This document shows, in pieces, positions 56,569-64,000 of a stretch of 64,000 nt of DNA. A program made the translations under genes and the position numbers. The DNA comes from Aquarana catesbeiana (taxonomy: Eukaryota; Chordata; Amphibia; Anura; Ranidae). The notes beneath the pieces are model-generated. The model saw only the letters and a program-made list of their open reading frames with translations, made no database searches and was not told the DNA's origin. Location of the stretch: positions 584,516,840-584,580,839 of the forward strand of contig NC_133326.1 of the NCBI RefSeq assembly GCF_042186555.1, given 5' to 3'. Numbering within the stretch: the stretch's first letter is position 1; every line of letters begins with the position of its first letter.

Positions 56569-58477
56569 TGCAAAATTACCATAGTGGAAAAATTCCCCAG
56601 GGGGCTTTTAAGCAGCAAAATATTTCTGAAACAATGTTTAGTAACCATGTTTAGTAAAAATATTATTTAATTCAGACATAGAATGCATTACATAAATACA
56701 ATCAATATCACATAAAATTTCCAATAGTCGACATCAGCAACAAAAAACCATCTCCCATGGCAATCAATTCATTGAAAAAGTTCTAATTGTACAGTTACAT
56801 TGTATCAATACTATCCATATGAATCCCCATGAATACCCCAATGCATTTCGACCCTTTATCCTTTTCTGGTCTTCTTCAGGGGTGGTTTAACTTCTAAAGA
56901 GATACATCAAAAAATTCCATTAGGATTTTCTACAATATATAAAACATAACAGATCATTTTGTGATATTTTGAAAGTTTTTGAAAGTACATCTCCATACAT
57001 ATGGCGAAGTATTTACCATTTGGGAATAGGAAAGTGGGCTTGTGTCGCATAGTTTTAATTAATAAAAACCGTTGCGTGCGGTGGTCCCACAATGTTTGCT
57101 TATTCCCTCTGTCGCCTCTGGGCGCGTCCATAGTCCACGCGGCTTGCAAGGAGCTACGCATTTGGACCCAGTGGGGAAGGTGTAGGGCGAGGCACCTGTA
57201 ATTTGATATTTGTAAAAATTAGTATATAGTCAGCGGGTGTCGGGTGGGTGTTCCGTATTGTCCTATATAGCCAGAATGCTTAATATTCAAAACAATTAAT
57301 AGAGTGGTCTCGACTAATATTGTCCCTTTGCTCATATTTTAATAATTTTTGGATCTAAATTGCGATATGTGAATGTATGATAGGTTGAACTAAGTGTATA
57401 GAGTACTTGATGAAAAAAAATCACTTTAAACAAGCTCTATAGTTTCATGCCTCACCTTACAAAGGTGATAATACTGGGTGGTGGGGTAGTGTGTGTAAAA
57501 AAACTAAGTGAAGGGATCTATGTTGATAAGGTGTGACATAAATAAAATGTTGTTGACCAGTGCCAAAAGCATGGGGTCTGTGTAATGAAATGTAGCATGA
57601 TAAAGTGTTGTTGATGTGTGCCAAAAACAAAAAACAAACAAGGACTTGTAAAAAAATATAACAAACATGTGAAAAAGGGAAAAGAACTAAGAAGGCTAGT
57701 GATGTGTGATGGTGTGTGATTGTTTTTTGTTTTTGGCACACAACAACACTTTATCATGCTACATTTCATTACACAGACCCCATGCTTTTGGCACTGGTCA
57801 ACAACATTTTATTTATATACTAATTTTTACAAATATCAAATTACAGGTGCCTCGCCCTACACCTTCCCCACTGGGTCCAAATGCGTGGCTCCTTGCAAGC
57901 CCCGTGGACTATGGACGCGCCCAGAGGCGACAGAGGGAATAAGCAAACATTGTGGGACCACCGCACGCAACGGTTTTTATTAATTAAAACTATGCGACAC
58001 AAGCCCACTTTCCTATTCCCAAATGGTAAATACTTCGCCATATGTATGGCGATGTACTTTCAAAAACTTTCAAAATATCACAAAATGATCTGTTATGTTT
58101 TATATATTGTAGAAAATCCTAATGGAATTTTTTGATGTATCTCTTTAGAAGTTAAAACCCCCCTGAAGAAGACCAGAAAAGGATAAAGGGTCGAAATGCA
58201 TTGGGGTATTCATGGGGATTCATATGGATAGTATTGATACAACGTAACTGTACAATTAGAACTTTTTCAATGAATTGATTGCCATGGGAGATGGTCCTTT
58301 GTTGTTGCTGATGTCGACTACTGGACATTTTATGTGATATTGATTGTATTTATGTAATGCATTCTATGTCTGAATTAAATAATATTTTTTACTAAACATG
58401 GTTACTAAACATTGTTTCAGAAATATTTTGTTGCTTAAAAGCCCCCTGGGGAATTTTTCCACTATGGTAATTTTGCA
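56569..58477. repeat. Giant inverted repeat, arms of about 660-760 bp
   Basis: 56569-57228 is the near-identical inverse of 57800-58477, and 57537-57628 is the inverse of 57718-57810, so the arms continue inward. The left arm has about 308 bp (57229-57536) that the right lacks. Each arm, read outward, carries a GAAGAAGACCAGAAAAGG block and ends in AATTAAATAATATTTTT, like a retroposon-type 3' end. Identical 15-bp words AGATCATTCAGCCTG stand at 56556-56570 and 58530-58544. Mirror-image open frames (57001-57201 and 57841-58041) are spurious. Confidence 0.92.
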
Positions 58478-58544
58478 ATGCTTTTTGGGGTGTGCAGCTG
58501 TGTCAACTCTTGCATGTGTTACTTTACTTAGATCATTCAGCCTG

Positions 58545-59136
58545 TTCCTGCATATTGTTGTCATGATGGGTCACATCTTTTATCCTGCACAACTAGATGG
58601 AGGCCTAATGTTTAAGTCAGTGATACACAACTTACTGGATATAGAGGGGCCTGAAATGCAGCCCTTTGGCAATACCAGTAAACTAAAATTTCATGCTACA
58701 TTTTCAGAGACTGCACACGTGCCAAGAGAAAAGGTCAGAGGCTACAAGCATGCTACAAAATGATAGATAAAGACTACAGACACGCAACAGGAAATGACCA
58801 GAGACTGCAAACATGCTGTAGAAAGAGTTGTAAAATAGGGACAAGATTCAGGGGGACCATTATAGACTGGAGACACGTCACATGATACCACTAGAGATCA
58901 CTTCCTTAACAGCCCCTTTACACATCAATTCTTTCATAATGTGTTGCCTATACACCCCCTTTAAAAAAGGACACATGCCACTTTTGAGAATTCTCTCTGC
59001 AAGATCCATAACAAAAAAACAGAATAGAAAAAAGAAAAAGTAAGAGTGAAAAAACAAAAACAAACCTTCCTGCTGGAAGCCATTCTAAAGAATACTTTTA
59101 TTACACTGGCTTAAAGTGGTTGTAAAAACTCACATA
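58545..59136. other. Intronic DNA, imperfect 40-bp repeats
   Basis: 58700-58880 has recurring AGA(G/C)ACTGCA.AC(A/G).GC units, an eroded tandem array. 59111-59134 (TTAAAGTGGTTGTAAAAACT) is the end of a TTAA-type MITE, split by the Tc1 element and possibly continuing at 60203-60530. Confidence 0.45.
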
Positions 59137-60200
59137 CAGTCCCTTGAAAAAGTATTAATACACCTTGAAATTTTCCATTTTGTCATGTTACAACCAAAAA
59201 CATGAATGTATTTTATTGGGATTTTATGTGATAGACCAACACATAGTGGCACATAATTGTGAAGTGGAAGGAAAATTGTAAATGGTTTTCAATTTTCTTT
59301 ACAAATATCTGAATAAAGTGTGGCATGCATTTGTATTCAGCCTAAGTCAATGCTTTGTAGAACCACCTTTCACTGCAATTACAGCAGCAAGTCTTTTTGG
59401 GGATGTCTCTACCAGCTTTGCACATCTAGACAGTGACATTTTTGCCCATTCTCCTTTGCAAAACAGCTCAAGCTTTGTCAGATTGGATGGAGAGCGTCTT
59501 GTCACTCTTCCATAAAGGCCAGATTTGTGGAGTGCACGACTAATAGTTGTCCTGTGGACAGATTCTCCCACCTGAGCTGTGGATCTCTGCAGCTCCTCCA
59601 GTTACCATGGGCCTCTTGGCTACTTCTCCGATTAAAGCTCTCCTTGTCCGGCCTGTCAGTTTAGGTGGACGGCCATGTCTTGGTAGGTTTGCAGTTGTAC
59701 CATATCCTTTCCATTTTTGGCTGATGGATTGAACAGTGCTCTGTGAGGTTCAAAGCTTGGGATAATTTTTTATAACCTAACTTTATCCCTGACCTGTCTG
59801 GTGTGTTCCTTGGCCTTCATGATGCTGTTTGTTCACCAAGGTTCTTTAGCAAACCTCTGAGGGCTTCACAGAACAGCTGTATTTATACTGAGATTGGACT
59901 CGATGTACTAAAAAAAAAAAAAAAAAGTAACTTCTAAAGGCAATTGGTTCCACTAGATTTAAGTTAGGGGTATTGCAGTAAAGGGGCTGAAAACAAATGC
60001 ACGCCACACTTTTCAGATATTTATTAAAAAAAAATAAAAAATTGAAAACTATTTATCATTTTCCTTCCTCTACACAATTATTTGCCACTTTGTGTTGGTC
60101 TATAACATAAAAATCCCAATAAAATACATTTATGTTTTTGGTTGTAACATGACAAATTGTTGAAAATTTCAAGGGGTATGGATACTTTTTCAAGGCACTG
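59137..60200 (-). mobile_element. Internally deleted Tc1-like transposon
   Basis: Flanked by TA (59135-59136, 60201-60202). Terminal inverted repeats of about 200 bp start CAGTCCCTTGAAAAAGTATT on the left and CAGTGCCTTGAAAAAGTATC on the right. The minus strand fuses N-terminal helix-turn-helix sequence (SVHRTTISRALHKSGLYGRV) directly to the transposase C terminus (SPSNLTKLELFCKGEWAKM and AVIAVKGGSTKH) in a 74-codon open frame (59347-59571). The whole DDE catalytic core is missing. It could be mobilised only in trans. Confidence 0.9.
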
Positions 60201-60202
60201 TA

Positions 60203-60540
60203 TACCCAATGAAGTTAACAGCCTCAGAAGATACACAGAAGAAACAAATTCTCCTACATTTGTTTTATATGCATATCTGCTTTCTTACCCTTTCTACATT
60301 CTTTGGAAAGAGCAGCTCATGATAGTCTTTCTTCCTCTTTCAGCAGCACATAGGGGTTGGTGGGGATAGTGAACTTACACTGTGTGAAAGCTGATTGGAG
60401 GAAAGGGACACACGCCGCCTCCACATAGGCAGAACAACAAAAGGAACACGTAGAGCTGTATTCTGATGAGACAAGCTCCCTGCTCATCTCCCTCAAAGCT
60501 CCCTCCGACACAAATTTTCAGCTGTTATCTTAAGTATCGA
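60203..60540. other. Intronic DNA, possible MITE remainder
   Basis: Probably the continuation of the MITE broken by the Tc1 at 59137. No gene recognised. Confidence 0.35.
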
Positions 60541-61451
60541 AGAGTGGGGGGGGGGCGCATGTCCGGACGAGTAACAGGGAGGACGTGTGGAAGCTGAGCT
60601 CCGCTCGAACAGCAAGGATCTAGGGCCATCCCTGTTCATCTGCAGCATTTCGGGCTCCATTCTAGTCAGAGGAGCGACTGGTCCCCCTCTGCTGCAGTTC
60701 CCGAGGGGTCTTTGCTGAATTTGGCTGCATCTGGCTACATTTCTTTGTCCTGGGCCTGCAGCCAGACCCTTGCCTCGTACACCCGCCGCCATCTTGTGGC
60801 CTACTGAGCGCCCAGAGCCTGCCGCTCTTCTCTCCCACAGATCGGAGGACATAGGGGCCCGTTCGTCTCGGCTCTTGGACCGAGACATCATCGGCAGCTA
60901 CAGAGGGCCCGTGCAACGGAGGAAAATCACTCGGGGATCCTTTTGTCTGCCTCCGGCCTCCCGCGACCAGACGCCATCTTGCGGCCTGCCGTTCTGGCCT
61001 ATGATACAAGGACGCAGTGAGTAGTGAGGCGTTCGCTTACTCCCCCCCTCAGCCACCTCCCCTAAGAGTATTGGCACACTATCACACTACTGGGGCCCTG
61101 AATTCTGTGTCTTGCAGAGCCGCTCTAGGCCTGTACGGAGCGGCGCTCACCCGGCCGGGTACAGCTGTCAGGAAAGTCAGCGGCTCCGGCCTACTTCTGG
61201 AGGACGGCGGCCATCTTGGTACTCCAAGTATTCCCCTTATCAATCTGCTCCACATTGATCACACAACTCCTGTCCCTCTAGGCTTGGTGCAAACTGAGTC
61301 TCCTAACACTCTTTCACAGCTGCTAATATGATCTTCTTCATAATTGCATAAGAATCTTAATGATTACTAACTGTGATATGGAATATGCATGGCACTGAGT
61401 AGATGTGAGTGAAGTGTGCCCCGACCAGCTACCGGCCCTACAGCTCCAGTT

Positions 61452-62543
61452 ATGCCCACCAAGAAGCCTAAACCCCGCTCCGCACCTAGCAAACGTTCGG
61501 GTAAGAGGTCTTTATCTCATCCAGTTTCCGCAGGGTCCATCCAGCAATACTTAGCTAACGCACAAGGTGACCAGGCTAGATCCTCGAGACCGAGCGCCTC
61601 TCCCTCCTCTCACGCTGCTTCTGTGAAGGAGAGCTCGCTGGCCTCCTCATATTGTTCGGATCTTATGGATGACCCCGGTTCCCCTGCTGGGTCCGAAATG
61701 ACAACGCTGATGAGTGGACTTAAGAAAGAACTCGCAGGTATGTTCCACAGCTTGGAAAAATCCATTAAAAAAGAAATAACTGCTGTGAGAGCGGATATGT
61801 CACACATCCAGGTCAGGGTGGAGGAAACGGAGCAGCGACAGGATTCACAAGCACTAGCCATAAGGGAATTACAGGACACTGTTACTCATCTAGCATTTGC
61901 CCATCGCGCCTCTCTATATAAACTCGAAGACCTTGAGAACCGTAACCGCAGAAATAATATACGTGTCAGAGGACTTCCTGAGGCAACCAGAGATAATGAC
62001 CTTGAACCATCAATACGAGGCATTTTTAATACTATCCTGGGCAACCCTGTCGCTGATCTGCTGCGCTTTGACCGTGTGCATCGAGCTCTACGACCCCGCA
62101 ATACTAACTCAGACCAGCCCCGAGACGTCATATGTCGCTTGCATTACTTTGGGGATAAAAACGCCATCATGGCAAAAATGCGGGGCACGCCTAACATAGA
62201 CTTTGACGGGGCGATCATCACTATATTCCCAGACCTCTCCAAGGACACTTTGGATCGTCGTAGAGCCCCGAAGCCGCTCGAACACCTGCGTTCGGATGGG
62301 ATCACATACAGGTGGGGCTTCCCCGCCTGCCTGATTGCTACAAAAAATGGCCGCTCTCATACACTAAGGCTCCCGGAGGAACTCTCAGCCTTTTTACAGG
62401 ATCTCAATCTCCCGCCTATGGAGCTTCCAGGCTGGCAGGACCCAATCCCTAAATTCTCACACCCAGTGGATCCAATGTGGCGAAAAACCCCTTCAAAGAA
62501 AAGGCGTACCTCACTCCCAGGCTCTGCACAAAAGCATGGTTGA
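61452..62543 (+). CDS. L1-Tx1 ORF1, RNA-binding chaperone, intact frame
   Basis: 363 codons from ATG 61452; an in-frame stop precedes it at 61410, so this is the first Met. Basic Ser/Pro-rich N terminus (KKPKPRSAPSKRSGKRSL). A predicted coiled coil spans roughly residues 90-165 (GLKKELAGMFHSLEKSIKKE, then RADMSHIQVRVEETEQRQDS). Next comes the conserved LEDLENRNRRNNIRVRGLPE, which opens the L1 ORF1 RRM-like domain. The C-terminal domain contains FDRVHRALRP and ends in a basic tail (WRKTPSKKRRTSL). Such proteins trimerise and coat L1 RNA. No frame defect is visible over its whole length, unlike ORF2. Confidence 0.93.
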   Translation: MPTKKPKPRSAPSKRSGKRSLSHPVSAGSIQQYLANAQGDQARSSRPSASPSSHAASVKESSLASSYCSDLMDDPGSPAGSEMTTLMSGLKKELAGMFHSLEKSIKKEITAVRADMSHIQVRVEETEQRQDSQALAIRELQDTVTHLAFAHRASLYKLEDLENRNRRNNIRVRGLPEATRDNDLEPSIRGIFNTILGNPVADLLRFDRVHRALRPRNTNSDQPRDVICRLHYFGDKNAIMAKMRGTPNIDFDGAIITIFPDLSKDTLDRRRAPKPLEHLRSDGITYRWGFPACLIATKNGRSHTLRLPEELSAFLQDLNLPPMELPGWQDPIPKFSHPVDPMWRKTPSKKRRTSLPGSAQKHG

Positions 62544-63143
62544 GCCTTATATTTTTTCTTCCTGGTCCGCTCTATCATTATAGATAACCAATTCCCATTT
62601 TTTTTTCTATTGTTTGCTTAGACAGTCAGGTTTCGGCTACGTTTTTTCCATTTTCATCTGTCTATACTTTGTTGAAGCTGGCCCGTCATTTGATTGTATA
62701 TTGTTTTGTTTTCCTGTTACCGTTCCAGTTTGGTTTAACCATATGCTACCTTGCAGGACCCATATTTTTAGGTTGTTCTTGTTTACATGACCTTCTTATT
62801 TTAATGGAGCTATTTATTTACTCACTTATGGTTATAAGCTCTTTATTATTCACTGGCCGTGTGCTGTCGGGGTGCACTGCTCTCGCTCACCCTCCCCTAC
62901 AGCGACACCCTACCCCCCTCTCCTTCTGGGGTTAGCGAATGCGAGTGGCCTTAAAGGTGCTATATTCAATCTCTGTTCAGAGATGGCTGCTCGTTCTCTC
63001 TTTCCCCACTGGGACCACTGCAGATTTCTGCGTGTTCAACATGTGTTTCCCACAAGTTATTTAATTCATAAGTATGTATTCTGTATATGTTCATTCTTTT
63101 CTTTCTTTTTCTTCTTTTCACTTCCCAACCTATCCTCATCTCT

Positions 63144-63174
<31 letters not shown>

Positions 63175-63235
63175 TCCCTCCCCCTTGTTGACATGCATGG
63201 AAGTGTAAGCTAAAGGATCCCACTCTGCTATAACA

Positions 63236-64000
63236 ATGGCTACGTTAACGATTACATCATACAATGTTAGGGGTCTTAATGTCGCCGCAAAACTACACCA
63301 AGTATTGCGTGAACTAAAGCAAGCCACGTGCTCCATTGCCTTTCTTCAAGAAACGCATTTATCCCACACAACACCTGTTAAATTGACTTCACCCCATTTT
63401 CCACAGTGGTACTACAGCTTATCAGACACCAACAAAGATAAGGGAGTGGCCATTGGGTTTAGCAGAAATGTATCCTTTTGTTTGTCTGATCACGGTCGCT
63501 TTTTATTCCTTAGGAGCTTCATAGGCAACACCCAGTGTACTCTTGCAAATGTCTACTGTCCAAACCAAAATCAGCCTACTTTTTTCTCACAAACCCTAAC
63601 TAAACTATCGCATTTTGCCTAGCAGGGGACATTAACATGCCTTTAGACCCAACAACAGACACGTCCCAAAGCTGCTCTAACATTTCATTTAAACGCCTGA
63701 AATTTGACCAAAAAAAAAAAAAGGCTCCTAGACCTTCAATTAATGGATGTTTGGCGCCTACTCCATCCTAAGGAGAAGGATTACTCACACTTTTCCACAA
63801 CACATATTCCAGAATAGACAATATATTTTTAGATCACTTTCATCTCCCTCTCTTACAGTCTACTCACACGGCATCAATTTCGGATCACGCACCTGTATCT
63901 ATGAGGTTGACCATGCCCTCCTTAACACGTTGCACTAATAATTGGAAACTTAATGATTCTCTTCTCTCTAATGAAGCTGAGGTTTCCATGTTGGCCTCCT
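63236..64000 (+). pseudogene. L1-Tx1 ORF2 5' end, endonuclease domain, frameshifted
   Basis: Starts MATLTITSYNVRGLN with the apurinic/apyrimidinic endonuclease motifs NVRGLN and FLQETHLSH, in frame to 63622. Then a +1 shift near 63612 is needed to continue as CLAGDINMPLD (the GDxN motif). Another shift near 63800 is needed to read RIDNIFLDHF and ISDHAPVSM (the SDH motif). An A run at 63710-63722 is also near a break. The catalytic residues are mostly recognisable but not in one frame. The RT domain is beyond the window. Confidence 0.88.

Larger units (their letters stand above)
60541..64000 (+). mobile_element. L1 (Tx1-type) LINE, 5' half, continues off window
   Basis: A GC-rich leader of about 0.9 kb (60541-61451), ORF1 (61452-62543), a 0.7 kb inter-ORF spacer with a run of 29 C (63144-63172), and the ORF2 endonuclease domain from 63236 to the window end. 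Presence of the leader and ORF1 suggests a nearly full-length insertion. The 5' limit is approximate; TTAAGTATCG precedes it. Antisense to gmcl1. Frameshifts in ORF2 show it is no longer autonomous. Confidence 0.88.

Noticed and set aside
57001..58135. Paired identical 66- and 84-codon frames on opposite strands
   Set aside because: Mirror images produced by the giant inverted repeat; no motifs.
60541..61450. GC-rich segment as a host promoter or CpG island
   Set aside because: It leads directly into an L1-Tx1 ORF1 on the plus strand and fits that element's leader.

Overview
This is vertebrate nuclear DNA, most likely from a ranoid frog. The evidence is intron-rich DNA with canonical GT/AG exons, L2, CR1 and Tx1-type L1 LINEs, many Tc1/mariner, hAT-like and Harbinger-like copies, and dense short TTAA-flanked inverted-repeat elements of a kind I associate with ranid genomes. 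The species call is inference. I see no bacterial-type genes, tRNA, rRNA or CRISPR.

Host gene: the whole window appears to lie inside one gene on the minus strand, gmcl1 (germ cell-less-like 1, a BTB/BACK-domain CUL3 adaptor). Six consecutive coding exons are present, in transcript order 54361-54458, 50516-50628, 38221-38286, 30067-30151, 10747-10837 and 6707-6850. Every junction phase is compatible and together they encode about 199 residues with no internal gap, from the end of the BTB domain through the BACK region. The first coding exons lie beyond the right edge and the C-terminal exons beyond the left edge. The introns are about 3.7, 12.2, 8.1, 19.2 and 3.9 kb and are largely filled by transposable elements.

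Layout: 1-6.7 kb is intron with a palindromic MITE and a decayed Tc1 carrying a foldback. 7-10.7 kb and 11-16.5 kb hold a Tc1 copy and many MITEs, including a 2.1 kb foldback. 17.6-30 kb holds two antisense L2 copies, an antisense L1-Tx1 with target-site duplications, two CR1 tails and a multi-palindrome element. 31-38 kb holds a 1 kb minisatellite, a Tc1 interrupted by a hAT element, and MITEs. 38.5-48.3 kb holds a Tc1 interrupted by an L2, a complete-length Tc1, a second Tc1 and a broken L1-Tx1. 48.8-49.07 kb is a partial duplicate of a gmcl1 exon interrupted by a hAT MITE. 55-58.5 kb holds an L2 and a roughly 1.9 kb giant inverted repeat bounded by 15-bp direct repeats. 59-60.2 kb is an internally deleted Tc1. 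60.5-64 kb is the 5' half of a sense L1-Tx1 with an open ORF1 and a frameshifted ORF2.

I find no convincing unknown multi-gene system. The observations most worth follow-up are the gmcl1 exon duplication, the giant inverted repeat, the nested palindromic elements and the deletion-derived Tc1. Family assignments rest on motif and terminal-sequence recognition by eye; no alignments or searches were run.
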